54,666 bases of DNA from JBCCDY01 sp039030555 (GTDB lineage Bacteria; Bacteroidota; Bacteroidia; Cytophagales; Cyclobacteriaceae): NCBI GenBank assembly GCA_039030555.1, contig JBCCDY010000026.1, forward strand, positions 1-54,666. Direction: 5' to 3'. Position numbers and translations under genes: made by a program. The notes beneath the pieces were generated by a model. That model had not been told where the DNA came from. It worked only from the letters and a program-made list of their open reading frames with translations, and did no database searches. Shown one piece after another: positions 1-10,400 of the stretch (positions are counted from its first letter, which is position 1; each line of letters begins with the position of its first letter).

Positions 1-76
1 GAACCGAGGAACCCGCCTCATATTCCTTCAAGATCTGAAGAATCTGACTTTCACTGTACTTGTTGATTGATCTCAT
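1..76 (-). CDS. IS3-family transposase OrfA, N-terminus only (partial)
   Basis: This partial gene starts with ATG at 74-76 (minus strand) and runs off the left edge. The 25 visible residues begin MRSINKYSESQILQILKEYE and continue with AGSSV. They match the start of the helix-turn-helix (transposase_8) protein of IS3-family elements, which binds the IS ends and is normally joined to the OrfB integrase by frameshifting. Only the first helix is visible, so the subgroup cannot be named. Confidence 0.7.
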   Translation of the reverse strand, partial: MRSINKYSESQILQILKEYEAGSSV

Positions 77-137
77 AATGACAATTAGTAAAGTTGGTAA
101 TTTCTGCTCTATTAACTGTCCTGTTTTTGGGGATATT
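1..137 (-). mobile_element. Left fragment of an IS3-family insertion sequence
   Basis: The first bases hold the 5' end of an IS3-type orfA on the minus strand, and the DNA upstream of it looks like an IS terminus. Around 114-135 there is a CCCCAAAAACAGGACAGT-like stretch (minus strand), a sequence typical of IS3-group inverted repeats. The outer boundary near 135-140 is a guess, because the other end lies outside the window and no target duplication can be checked. Confidence 0.55.
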
Positions 138-221
138 TACAATACTATATCGAAAATCACGATAGTTTGTATTAATTAGAACGATGATATGTAAATAGAC
201 CATAAACAATTCCAGACCAGC

Positions 222-2309
222 ATGAGCCAAATGGATGAAAATTCCAAAAACAACCTGACCGGTGATAGCAACAAGGAAAACGAAGAAGTAAAATCATCTT
301 CGGAAGTTAAGAAGCCTAAAAAGAAGTCATCGGCCAAACGTAAAATTATATGGCTCTTCCTGCTGCTGGTTCTCGGAGCGGGGGCGTGGTTAGCCTATAA
401 GTTCATTAAACCCGACAGTGCCGGGCCTCGCATTAATCCACTTAATCTCGTTCCTCCAAATGCTTTCTTTATTCTGGAGACCGAAGAACCTTACAGCGTC
501 TGGAGTAAAATGGCTGGAACAGAAATCTGGAAGACCCTATCTAAAGATGAAGACTGGAAAGAGTATGGCAATCAGTTGAGTGAGCTTGAAGCTTCTCTTT
601 CCCAGTTTGATCAGGTGCTGGATATACTGGATGATCGCACCATTTATTTATCCGGTCATTTGTACAGAAAAGGAGATTACGACTACCTTTTTGTACTGGA
701 TATGGAAGGGATGGGCGTTTTAAGAACATGGCTTCGGTCGACGGAGAATTTGACCAAACGTGTATTTGAAGGTCAGACGATCTATGAAAAATTAGACGTT
801 CAGTCCAAGGAAACGCTGTACTTCACTTTCATCGATAATTACTTCGTGGGTTCTTACACTCATGCTCTCGTAGAACAGTCAATAACTGAATTTATGAAAG
901 CAGAACTGGCTCGTTCTTTCAATTTTATAGAAGTCAAAAAGCAGACCATTGGGGAAGGAGTAGCCCGACTTTTTCTCAACTACGAATCCTTACATCCTTA
1001 TCTGGAATCCAGCATAGGTAAATCGAATACTGAAATCATGAAAGAATATCTCCCCCTTTTTCATAGTGGATTTTATTTCGATGTGGAGCAATCAACACTA
1101 TTGCTGGAAGGCTTTTCGAATTACAACGATACATTGGCTACTTATTTGAACGTCTTTAAGGAATCCGGAACGGGTGGTCTGGATATAGCTAAAATATTAC
1201 CAGCTCAAAGCTCCATCTACTTCAGCCTTGGATTCGATGAATTCAGTGATTTTTATGAAGCTCTGGATAAGGAGCTTTCGAACGATCCTGTGTATGGCGA
1301 AGATTATTCTACTTACACCAGAAAGACCGAGAAATTTTTGAATATTGATCTCGAAGACGATTTTACTTCATGGATCGATGATGAAGTAGCCGTAGCTCAA
1401 ATAGAATTTGAAGATGGAAATCCGGGTATTGCTTTGGTGATGAAAGCTGAAAGTGCTAATCTGGCTCTGGAGAAAATGGATTTCCTAACACGTCAGATCA
1501 GAAGAAAAACACCCGTAAAATTTAGAGGGATCACGTATAAGGGTTACGACATCAATTTTCTTTCCGTGAAAGGGTTCTTTAATCTTATTCTGGGTAAACT
1601 GTTTAATTACTTTGATAGGCCTTATTATACCATCATCAATGAATATGTGATTTTCTCCAATGAGCCCAAAGTACTCAGGAGGTTTATCAACGATCATCAT
1701 CAGGAAAATACGCTGGCAAATGTTGAAGCCTATCAGGACTTTATCGATGAGCTGGATGAAAAACACAGCGCATTTCTTTATTTACAGCTACCCCTGCTAA
1801 TTGATACGGATGGAGGAATGATGGATGCGGAAACCATTGACTTATTGAGCCAGAAAAGGAATATCGTAGAGGACTTCCCACAGCTTGCATTCAGTTTATA
1901 TCCTTCAAAAAGAATGTACCGAACAAGGGCACTACTTTCCATTGATAACCTAGTACTGCCAGAAATTGTAGAAAGGAATATTACTGTTCCAGCTGTCGAT
2001 ACCCTAAACTACGATTCCCTTTTGGCAATCGATCCCGGAGAGCAGGTTGAAGTGACTGCAATAGATATTGAGCTGGAAGACTTGGGTGCCAAAAGCCAAA
2101 CAGAGAATTTCGAAGATGGCACACCAAAATATGAAGTTGGGATTAAAAACGGTCAGAAACATGGGAACTACTTTGAGTATCACGAGACAGGCGAACTGAA
2201 AGTGAAAGGCAAATACAAAAATGACCTGATGGAAGGAACCTGGAAGTATTATGATGAGAACGGAAATCTGGTTAAAAGGGAAAGGTATAAGAGGGGAGAT
2301 TTGAGGTAG
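222..2309 (+). CDS. DUF3352-like membrane-anchored protein with C-terminal MORN-type repeats
   Basis: A 695-residue protein with a charged, Lys/Glu-rich cytoplasmic N-terminus (about 1-45), one transmembrane helix (about 46-62) and a long extracytoplasmic part. The body has the feel of DUF3352-type proteins, starting NPLNLVPPNAFFILETEEP with alternating strand-like segments, but this assignment is by eye. The last 55 residues contain two MORN_2/YwqK-type repeats (GNYFEYHETGELKVKGKYKN, then a GTWKYYDENGNL unit). The same repeat type is used massively in the protein at 23412-25274. It is convergent with the next gene, with a strong hairpin between them. The function is unknown; a periplasmic or envelope role is inferred from topology. 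Confidence 0.75.
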   Translation: MSQMDENSKNNLTGDSNKENEEVKSSSEVKKPKKKSSAKRKIIWLFLLLVLGAGAWLAYKFIKPDSAGPRINPLNLVPPNAFFILETEEPYSVWSKMAGTEIWKTLSKDEDWKEYGNQLSELEASLSQFDQVLDILDDRTIYLSGHLYRKGDYDYLFVLDMEGMGVLRTWLRSTENLTKRVFEGQTIYEKLDVQSKETLYFTFIDNYFVGSYTHALVEQSITEFMKAELARSFNFIEVKKQTIGEGVARLFLNYESLHPYLESSIGKSNTEIMKEYLPLFHSGFYFDVEQSTLLLEGFSNYNDTLATYLNVFKESGTGGLDIAKILPAQSSIYFSLGFDEFSDFYEALDKELSNDPVYGEDYSTYTRKTEKFLNIDLEDDFTSWIDDEVAVAQIEFEDGNPGIALVMKAESANLALEKMDFLTRQIRRKTPVKFRGITYKGYDINFLSVKGFFNLILGKLFNYFDRPYYTIINEYVIFSNEPKVLRRFINDHHQENTLANVEAYQDFIDELDEKHSAFLYLQLPLLIDTDGGMMDAETIDLLSQKRNIVEDFPQLAFSLYPSKRMYRTRALLSIDNLVLPEIVERNITVPAVDTLNYDSLLAIDPGEQVEVTAIDIELEDLGAKSQTENFEDGTPKYEVGIKNGQKHGNYFEYHETGELKVKGKYKNDLMEGTWKYYDENGNLVKRERYKRGDLR

Positions 2310-2320
2310 ATATTAAGTAG

Positions 2321-2355
2321 GGGATTCCTACCTAAACGGTTAGGGTAGGAATCCC
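2321..2355. terminator. Hairpin between convergent genes
   Basis: A perfect 12-bp stem (GGGATTCCTACC at 2321-2332 with its complement at 2344-2355) has an 11-nt loop and lies between two convergent stop codons. No U-run follows on the plus strand, so it may act as a bidirectional block or an mRNA 3' stabiliser rather than a textbook intrinsic terminator. Confidence 0.55.
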
Positions 2356-2381
2356 ATTACACTCCATGATGAACTATCCTG

Positions 2382-3146
2382 TTAGAAATTGTATTCCAAC
2401 GATACTCCGTAACCTATTGCAGGAACGAATTGAATATCAACATTTTGAGGCTCATCAAAAACTACCTGGAAACCAGGTCCATCAGTAATCACAGATACTT
2501 CTTCAGGGTCTGCTATAGATGATGATAAGCCTAATGAAACTTGTGGTTTAATACTCAGGTTGCCAATGGGAATCTTCGGGCCAGCTTCAATAGTGAAAAA
2601 CAGAATGTTCCTAAAGTCACCTGCTATGGATTCATCTCCGACATCATTAAAACTATTTACAACTTCTCCATTTTCTATAAAATCACGACTTGCTTCATAA
2701 TTATTGGCAAATGAAAAATCAAAACCTCCTCCAATGAAGAAGTATTTAATAGAGTATTCTGCCCTGATATAAATACCTGCATAGGTTAGGTCACCGTTTT
2801 CCCTAACTAAGAAATCACGGGTTTCAATATTTGGATTGAATTTAATTTCAGATCGAAAAAAACCCAGGCGTAAGCCTAATTTTTTTGTTCGGTATGATAC
2901 ACCTAAACCTGTTCTCCATCCACTACCATCTTCTACATCGTCCAAAGTAACTAAAGCGGGTACATCTACCGAAGTAGACAGAATTGAGAAAGGTATTTCG
3001 ATGCCAATACTTTTCTCGGGGTATTCTGTATTTGAGCGATAAGACTTCCTTTTAGGCCTTTTGTATCGCTGGGCATCAGCTGTAGGAAGGGTGAACGCAT
3101 AAATCATAATCACCGTAGTGATTTTAAAAAGTAGGTTTCTTTGCAT
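2382..3146 (-). CDS. Outer-membrane beta-barrel protein, hypothetical
   Basis: A 254-residue protein with a Sec signal peptide (hydrophobic stretch about 8-22, cleavage after TADA), a short basic linker rich in Lys/Arg/Tyr, then alternating amphipathic strands. It ends in an aromatic residue (GYGVSLEYNF), the usual C-terminal signature of an outer-membrane barrel. About eight strands are plausible. It has the layout of the small porin-like PorT/OmpW-size proteins common in Bacteroidota. No enzymatic motif is seen. It stands alone, convergent with the preceding gene and divergent from the CBS gene. Confidence 0.75.
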   Translation of the reverse strand: MQRNLLFKITTVIMIYAFTLPTADAQRYKRPKRKSYRSNTEYPEKSIGIEIPFSILSTSVDVPALVTLDDVEDGSGWRTGLGVSYRTKKLGLRLGFFRSEIKFNPNIETRDFLVRENGDLTYAGIYIRAEYSIKYFFIGGGFDFSFANNYEASRDFIENGEVVNSFNDVGDESIAGDFRNILFFTIEAGPKIPIGNLSIKPQVSLGLSSSIADPEEVSVITDGPGFQVVFDEPQNVDIQFVPAIGYGVSLEYNF

Positions 3147-3403
3147 AGCAGATTATTATTAAAAAATTGCCGCAAAAAAAAAGAAGAAAAAGGTCTCAAG
3201 TCAATCAAATATGGAAAATGAGATACGAAAAATAGTAATCACTTAAGTCACATCTCGATACTTAACTCATCTATAAAATCTTTTAAAGCCCTGTATTGGG
3301 CGACATAAGGATTTACAAACATCATATTTAGAACTGATGATTATCATTAATGACGTGAAATGAGCTTTCTACATTAATAGATAAAGTAACCTAAACCATT
3401 GAA

Positions 3404-3823
3404 ATGAAAAAGCGAGAGAAAATAGCCAATATAATGACCTCAGAGGTCTTTACCATAGATGTTGATCAATCTCTAAAAGAAGCTAATATCTTATTCAAAA
3501 AGCATCCTATTCGACACTTACCTGTACTTTCTAGTGAAAAGTTGGTTGGAATTTTAAGCCAGACCGATATCCTTCGAATCAGTTTCGGGAATACGTTTGG
3601 TGAAGATCAGGTAGGAGGTGATGAAGCCATTTTTGATATGCTTTCCATTAACCAGGTGATGAAGCACAGCCCTGAAACCATATCTCCTGAAGAAACCATT
3701 AAGGATGCCTCAAAGATTTTAGCTGACCGTGAATTTCACGCACTGCCCGTGGTAGACCATGGAAAAGTAGTTGGGATCATTACTACCACCGATATAATCA
3801 ATTACTTTTTGCGGCAGTTTTAG
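3404..3823 (+). CDS. CBS-domain pair protein (full-length copy)
   Basis: A 139-residue stand-alone Bateman module. The first CBS motif covers about residues 7-65 (IANIMTSEVFTIDVDQSLKE and HLPVL..KLVGILSQTDIL). The second covers about 78-139 (INQVMKHSPETISPEETIKD and HALPVVDHGKVVGIITTTDI). CBS pairs bind adenosine nucleotides and usually report energy state to a partner protein. The partner is not evident here. The C-terminal 61 residues recur twice downstream (7180-7365 and 10777-10962) next to the CHAT genes. The full copy is the only one with both halves, so it is likely the functional gene. Confidence 0.88.
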   Translation: MKKREKIANIMTSEVFTIDVDQSLKEANILFKKHPIRHLPVLSSEKLVGILSQTDILRISFGNTFGEDQVGGDEAIFDMLSINQVMKHSPETISPEETIKDASKILADREFHALPVVDHGKVVGIITTTDIINYFLRQF

Positions 3824-3866
3824 TCAAACATTATATTCTTAGTATGTTTATAATTCTGTTGAGCTT

Positions 3867-3904
3867 AAAAATCAACGGTAAAAGCCTACCAATCAGGATT
3901 TTTT
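3867..3904. terminator. Probable terminator after CBS gene
   Basis: A nested hairpin with outer arms AAAAATC (3867-3873) and GATTTTT (3897-3903), inner arms GGTA/TACC and a trailing T-run on the plus strand. It sits 44 nt after the CBS stop and before the convergent CHAT gene. Confidence 0.45.
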
Positions 3905-4027
3905 ATGAAATTTAATTATGGTTTTAAACCTAAAAAACAATAATATTTCTTAATAGTAATTTGATTTCTATCTAAGGGTTTTGTTGAAGAGTTAAACCAT
4001 TGAGATCTATAAATGCGTTCGTAAGAA

Positions 4028-7000
4028 TTACAGGGCTTTTCTTTTTAGTAAAAATCCACCCAACCCGATTGAACACAACAAAATAATACCAATAAGCCAA
4101 ATTTTTAGATTGCTTTTTTGATCTAAATGCACAGCACTCGTTTTTCCAATAGTAATAAAAGGAGCCCAGTAAGAAGGATGTGCTGAAATCCCGTCAGCGT
4201 ATTTTATATATTTCAATTTGGCCTTTCTGAGTGCTTCGTCTTTTTTTAATCCTTCATCAAGGTTATCGTAAAAATGCCTCATTAGTTCTGAAGTAGTACG
4301 ATCATTTACCTGCCAGAGCGAGACGATAAGAGAAGGTGCTCCAGCATACATAAAAGCTCGAGCAAGAGATGCAATACCGTTACCTTTTTCAAACTTACCA
4401 TAACCAGTTTGACAAGCAGAAAGTACAACTAGATCTGCATAGAGCTGGGTTTTAGAAATTTCATGGGCCTCCCAGAAATTGGACTCAGAACTATCATTAT
4501 CTTCTGTGAATACCAGGGAGGAAAGCACAGGTTTGTCTTTATCGAGGATACCGTGTGTGGCAAAGTGTAAGACGGAAAATTCAGGAGCCATCATCTTTGC
4601 CGTTTTTTCCGAAGCCAGTGAATCCAATGCAAAGAAACCTTCATATTTTTCCTGAAGAATTTCCACTTCCTTACGAGCAGCTGGTAGGGGAGATATATCT
4701 CCCCGCTTCCACTGATCTGTAGGTAATCGCACAGAAATCATGGAAGAATCTAGGGTAAAGTCGTAATTAGCAGCCATACCTAAAATTTGACCATTATTCC
4801 GGGGTAAAGGCGCTTCAATATTTTCCTTCCAGAGTGTTGCGGAATAATTGTAAGAAATATTGTAATCGTTCAGAAGATAATGGAGGTTATGATAATCTAC
4901 ACGTTCACTAGAAGCCTTTTTAACAAGAAACGTCTCAAACGGAAGGTGCCCCAGTTCACCATCAGTTATTATTATAAGATTATTTATTTCTGACTTGTCT
5001 TCAAGAACAGGAGCAAGAAGATTCTGATAAAACCAGTGTGCATGCTCCGTATAATCTTGATAAGACTGCTGTAAGATTTTATTTGACTGATCTAAAGGTT
5101 GATCGCTTAGGAAAACGTGTAGTGATTGGATATGATCCTTCAATGCCGATTTATCTATAAAGGTTTTAGACCACTTCATCTGCTCTTTGTCTATATAGAA
5201 TATATGTATTATCGAATCTCCAACCACGTATTCTAACAAGGCTGTATTCTTATCCAGTGAAGCTTGTATATCCTCTACCTTAACATCCACCTGCTGATAC
5301 TTGATTTTATGATATTTCGGATATTCCCGTTCAATCGTTCGAACAAACTCGATGATATCTTGATTGATATCATTGAGTTCATTTCTAAGACTATCCTTTT
5401 CCATGTCGGTTCCTTTTCCAAGAAGTCCAGCCTGAAGCTCACTCTGCTTTTTCAAAAGGTTTCTATCTTTTAATATCAATGAATCAGGCAAATCACCTAA
5501 TTCATAGGCCGACTCCGATTTGGTAGATTCCAGGAGTAAAACAGACTTATTTTGATCTGAAAGATTAAAGGCTTTAATGGCATGAATTTCAGGATCAAGA
5601 ATCTGAAGACTTCTTTGAAGCCAGTCATTACTTTGAGAGAGTATACGAAGTTTGTCCTGTTCATTCGATACTCGATTTCTAGCCTTAACCAATAGTGCAT
5701 TTGCCAAATCTGCCACTAGGATTTGCTTCTCTAATACATCATTTTTAGTACTGTCTTTTTCCAATAATTGATAAGCTATACTCAAAGATTTAATTATGGT
5801 TTCTAAATGTGCGTTCGATAAATATTTGGTTTCCAGTAATTCATCGTACCATATTTTATCTAAAATTATTGACCGTTGAAGGTTTGCTGAACTCTTCATG
5901 ACTTGCTTTAATACTTCCCACGCCTGGTCATAATTCCCTATATCCTTATATAATGCAGCCAAGCTGTTGAATACCTGGATATAATAAGGATGCTTTTTAC
6001 CAAGAGATTTTTCATAAATATCTTTAGTTTGTAAATAAAGCGATAGAGCTCTGCTGTAGTTTTTCATACTTTCATATAGCTCAGCCAGATTATTGAGAGA
6101 GGTAGCATAATAAGGATGTTCCTTACCCAAAACTTTTTCATCAATCTCCAGAACCTTTGAAAAAAGCGGTAAGGCTTTCTTATAGCTCCCCATAGCTTCA
6201 TAAAGGTTAGCCAGATTGTTGAGTGTAGTAGCATATTCTGGATGCTCCTTGCCGAGAGCTTTTTCCTGAATGTTTTTAGCGTTTAAAAAGTGTGTTAATG
6301 CCTGCTCATAATTCCCCATGCTCTCATACAATAACGCCAGATTATTAAGGGATATGGCATAAACTGAATGTTCTTTTCCTAATGCTCTTTCATTTATGTC
6401 CTTAGCTTGCAGATACAATGTTAAGGCTTGCTCATAATTCCCCATACTCCATAGTAATACGGCCAGATTATTAATTGAAATAGCGTAGTCAGGATGTTGT
6501 TTTCCTAATACCTTTTCTTCTATGTCTTTTGCCTGTAAATAGAGCAATAGAGCTTTTTCATAATTTCCCATAACCTCATATAAATAAGCTAAATTACTGA
6601 GCGTGCTAGCGTACTCAGGGTTCTCTTTTCCTAGTACTTTTTCTTCAATTTCTTTTGCCTGTAAATAGAGTGGTAGGGCTTGCTCATAATTGCCCATACG
6701 TTCATTCAATAAGGCCAGATTATTTAATGACTGTGCATACTCAGGATGCTTTTTACCAAACACTTTTTCCCTGATATCTTTTACCTCCAAGTAAAGTTTC
6801 AAGGCATCATTATAGTTTCCAATACCTTCATTTAATATTCCAAATTCATTTAAACCATAAGCCCTCAATGAATCATCTCTTTCCTTTTCGGCATTTTGAA
6901 TAAAAGCTTTTACCAAGGGTATGGCATCCGTGTATTTTTCTTGCTCGATAAGATTATCAATTAAGCTATCCAATTCCTTATAGCTAAGCTTTGTGTACTC

Positions 7001-7069
7001 TTTTGATTCCTGACAATAGCCTGACGAAATAAAAAATATAAAAAAACAAAGGATTGTAAGTGATTTCAT
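4028..7069 (-). CDS. TPR-CHAT protease, membrane-anchored (copy 1)
   Basis: A 1013-residue protein counted from the ATG at 7069. The reading frame is open 18 codons further, but the paralogue starts at this methionine and the signal peptide begins here. Order of parts: signal peptide (about 1-20), eight 42-residue kinesin-light-chain-type TPRs (consensus YATSLNNLAxLYExMGNYxQ), a helical linker, then a CHAT caspase-like peptidase domain with the catalytic pair His839 (HFATHG) and Cys886 (LSACQTG). A C-terminal transmembrane helix (LKIWLIGIILLCSIGLGGF) follows, with a short basic tail. The topology suggests a periplasmic protease tethered to the inner membrane; the substrate is unknown. It is paralogous to 7499-10666, which has one extra TPR. 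Confidence 0.92.
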   Translation of the reverse strand: MKSLTILCFFIFFISSGYCQESKEYTKLSYKELDSLIDNLIEQEKYTDAIPLVKAFIQNAEKERDDSLRAYGLNEFGILNEGIGNYNDALKLYLEVKDIREKVFGKKHPEYAQSLNNLALLNERMGNYEQALPLYLQAKEIEEKVLGKENPEYASTLSNLAYLYEVMGNYEKALLLYLQAKDIEEKVLGKQHPDYAISINNLAVLLWSMGNYEQALTLYLQAKDINERALGKEHSVYAISLNNLALLYESMGNYEQALTHFLNAKNIQEKALGKEHPEYATTLNNLANLYEAMGSYKKALPLFSKVLEIDEKVLGKEHPYYATSLNNLAELYESMKNYSRALSLYLQTKDIYEKSLGKKHPYYIQVFNSLAALYKDIGNYDQAWEVLKQVMKSSANLQRSIILDKIWYDELLETKYLSNAHLETIIKSLSIAYQLLEKDSTKNDVLEKQILVADLANALLVKARNRVSNEQDKLRILSQSNDWLQRSLQILDPEIHAIKAFNLSDQNKSVLLLESTKSESAYELGDLPDSLILKDRNLLKKQSELQAGLLGKGTDMEKDSLRNELNDINQDIIEFVRTIEREYPKYHKIKYQQVDVKVEDIQASLDKNTALLEYVVGDSIIHIFYIDKEQMKWSKTFIDKSALKDHIQSLHVFLSDQPLDQSNKILQQSYQDYTEHAHWFYQNLLAPVLEDKSEINNLIIITDGELGHLPFETFLVKKASSERVDYHNLHYLLNDYNISYNYSATLWKENIEAPLPRNNGQILGMAANYDFTLDSSMISVRLPTDQWKRGDISPLPAARKEVEILQEKYEGFFALDSLASEKTAKMMAPEFSVLHFATHGILDKDKPVLSSLVFTEDNDSSESNFWEAHEISKTQLYADLVVLSACQTGYGKFEKGNGIASLARAFMYAGAPSLIVSLWQVNDRTTSELMRHFYDNLDEGLKKDEALRKAKLKYIKYADGISAHPSYWAPFITIGKTSAVHLDQKSNLKIWLIGIILLCSIGLGGFLLKRKAL

Positions 7070-7120
7070 GGAGATGACCTTTCGCCCTCTTGAAAGGTAT
7101 AAATAGTAATTAGTTTCGTG

Positions 7121-7128
7121 CAAAGATA
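7121..7128 (-). promoter_or_regulatory. Bacteroidota -7 promoter box for CHAT copy 1
   Basis: The minus strand reads TATCTTTG, a perfect match to the TAnnTTTG -7 element of Bacteroidota. It lies about 52 nt upstream of the start codon, with a TTG around 19 nt further upstream that fits the -33 element. Confidence 0.6.
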
Positions 7129-7179
7129 TAAAAGCAACAGATCAATAGAGGAGAAACTAAATATGAAAATGGTTTCGAT

Positions 7180-7365
7180 ATGCTTTCCATCAACCAGGTA
7201 ATGAAACATAGCCCGGAGACTATTTCCCCGAAAGACACCATTAAGGATATCTCAAAAATTTTAGCTGACCGTGAATTTCACGCACTGCCAGTGGTAGACC
7301 ACGAAAAAGTCGTTGGGATTATTATCACTACGTATATTATCAACTACTTTTTACAGCAGGTTTAG
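7180..7365 (+). pseudogene. Truncated CBS gene, C-terminal half (fragment 1)
   Basis: The 61-residue frame starting at ATG 7180 matches the second CBS motif of the full gene at 3404-3823 at 53 of 61 positions. The N-terminal CBS motif is absent. Homology continues weakly a few codons upstream (YENGFDML against DEAIFDML) and then runs into the CHAT leader. Two ligand-loop residues have changed (TTTDI has become ITTYI). It could be a relic of a tandem duplication or a mini CBS protein. No start signal argues for translation. Confidence 0.7.
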
Positions 7366-7498
7366 TTCAATAGTATTTAGCCTAGATATATATTCAAATA
7401 GAAATAAAAAGTAAATGGCAGATAATCTTTAAATCACTCAGGTATTGTTATCGTTGGTTTGAGATCGGCAAGTGGCTGTGCTTAGGAGTCTATACAAA

Positions 7499-10400
7499 TC
7501 ATAATATTCTTCTTTTTAGCAAAAAACCACTTACGCATGCTAAGAACAACAAAGTGATGCCAATAACCCAGATTATCAAACTACCTTTTCTCTCTAAATC
7601 TATAGTATCTGTTTTTCCCATCGCAACAAAAGGAGCCCAGTAGGAAGGATGTGCTGAAATTCCGTCTGCGTATTTTATGTAATGTAACTTAGCTTTTCTT
7701 AATGCTTCGTCTTTTTTAAAACCGTCATCAAGATTGTCGTAGAAGTACTCCATCAATTCAGATGTAGCACGATCATTTACCTGCCAGAGTGATACGATAA
7801 GAGCAGGTACTCCAGCATACATGAAAGCTCTGGCAAGTGATGCGATACCGTTACCTTTTTCAAATTTGCCATAACCAGTTTGACAGGCAGAAAGTACAAC
7901 TAGATCTGCATTGAGCTGGGCTTTGGAAATCTCGTAGGCTTCCCAAAAATTTGATTCAGTACTATCATTATCCTCTGTAAAGGTTAAAGAAGAAAGTACT
8001 GGTCTTTCTTTATCAAGGATACCATGAGTAGCAAAATGCAAAACTGAAAATCCGGGAGCCATTTTCTTTACTGTTTTTTCTGAAGCTAGTGAATCAAAAG
8101 CAAAAAAACCCTCATATTTTCCCTTTAGGATTTCAACTTCTTTACGTGCAGAGGGCAGTGGAGATATATCTCCACGCTTCCACTGATCTGTAGGTAATCG
8201 CACAGAAATCATGGAAGAATCTAGGGTAAAGTCGTAATTAGCAGCCATAGCTAAAATTTGACCATTATTCTGGGGTAAAGGCGCTTCAATATTTTCCTTC
8301 CAAAGTGTTGCGGAATAATTGTAAGAAATATTGTAATCGTTCAGAAGATAATGGAGACTATTATAGTCTATCAACTCATCAGAAGATTTTTCAATTAGAA
8401 ACGTCTCAAACGGAAGGTGCCCCAGTTCACCATCAGTTATTATTATAAGATTGTCTATTTCTGACTTGTCTTCAAGAACGGGAGTGACTAGTTTCTGATA
8501 AAACCAGTGCGCATGCTCTTTATAATCTTGATAAGACTGCTTTAAAGCTTTATTTGATTTATTTAAAGGGTGATCACTTAATAAAAGATGAAAGGACTGG
8601 ATACGATCCTTCAATACCGAGTCAGTAACAAAAGATTTAGACCATTGCACTTGCTCTTTGTCCACATAAAATATATGCAAAACGGAATCACCAACCACAT
8701 ATTCCAAAAGGGCTGTATTCCCATCTAACGAAGCTTGCACGTCCTCCACTTTAGCATCTATTTGCTGATACTTAATTTTGTGATATTTCGGATATTCCCG
8801 TTCAATCGTTCGAACAAACTCAATGATTTCATGATTAATACTATTGAGTTCGTTTCTAAGACTATCCTTTTCCAGTTCAGATCCTTTTTCAATAAGCCTA
8901 GCCTGAAGTATGCTTCGTTTTTTCAAAAGGTTTCTGTCTTTGAGTACCAATGAATCAGGTAAATCACCTAATTGGTAGGCCAACTCGGATTTCGTAGCCT
9001 CTAGAAGTAATACTGATTTATTTTGATCCGACAGATTGAAGGCCTTATTGTTATGGATTTCAGGATTCAGTATCCGAAGACTTCTTTGCAACCACTCATG
9101 ACTTAGGGAGAGTATACGAAGTTTGTCTTGTTCGCTGGAAACGCGATTTCTGGCTTTGATCAGTAACTTGTTGGCTAAATCTGCTACAATGCTTTGCTTT
9201 GTTTGACTATCTGTAACATTGTTATCCTTTTCTAGCAAATTATAAGCTATGTCTAAAGACTTGATTACATTTTTTAAATGGGCATTCGATGGATAAGAAG
9301 CAGCTTGCAAGCGATCAGACCAAACTGTATCAAAATCAATATACAATTGAGTCCTAGTAGTATTATTCATTGCCTTGGATAATACCTTCCAAGCTTGATT
9401 GTAATTGCCCATAAGCTGGTACAAAATAGACAAGTTGTTTAGTGAAACTATATAGTGAGGGTGCTCTTTGCCCAATACTTTTTGATCAATTTCACTAGCC
9501 TCTAAATAAAGCGGTAAGGCTTGGTTATAATTACCCATTTTTTCATGTAAAAAAGCGAGGTTATTAAGAGAAGTGGAATAAGAAGGATGCTCTTTACCAA
9601 GTACTCCTTCTCTAATGTCTTTAGCTTGCAAATAAAGCATTAGGGCTTTACTATAATTACCCATCGTTGTGTACAATCCTGCCAAATTGTTTAGTGAGGT
9701 GGCGTAGAAAGGATGCTCTTTGCCCAATGTCCTTTTCATAATATCTTTAGCCTGTATATAAAGTGATAAGGCTTTATTATTATTAGTCATTCTCTCATGT
9801 AAAAAGGCGAGGTTATTAAGCGTTATTGCGTAATTAAGATGTTCTTTACCTAGCACTTTTTCTGAAATATCTTTGACTTGCAAATAGAGCGGCAATGCTT
9901 GGTCGTAATTCCCCATTATTTCATGCAATCCCGCCAAATTATTAAGTGAAGAGGCGTATTTAAGATGCTCTTTGCCTAGCTTTTTACCCAAAATGTCTTT
10001 AGCTCGTAAATAGAGCTGCAAGGCTTCGCTATAATTACCCATTTTCTCATACAAAAGAGCTAGGTTACTGATCGATGAAGCATACTTAGGGTGCTCTTTG
10101 CCAAGCGCTTTTTCTATGATGTCTTTAGCTTTTAAGTGGACCGCCAAAGCCTGGCTGTAATTGCCCATTTTTTCGTGTAGATAACCTAAATTATTGAGAG
10201 AATTAGCATATAGGATGTGTTCTTTACCTAGTACTTTTTTTCTGATATTTCCAGCCTTTAAATGCAGTTCTAAAGCTTGATTGTAATTACCACTTTTTAC
10301 ATATAACTCAGCTAAATTATTAAGTGATTGGGCATACTCGGGATGCTCTTTACCAAATACTCTTTCCCTGATACTTTTTGCCTTCAGGAAAAGTGTTAAG

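Larger units (their letters stand above)
4028..7365. repeat. Tandem module unit 1: CHAT gene plus CBS tail
   Basis: This unit comprises the CHAT gene, its 5' leader and promoter, and a 61-codon CBS gene tail on the opposite strand. The same order and junction recur at 7499-10962. The junction between leader and CBS tail (GAGGAGAAAC.AAATATGAAA near 7149 and 10747) is shared by both units. Confidence 0.8.
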
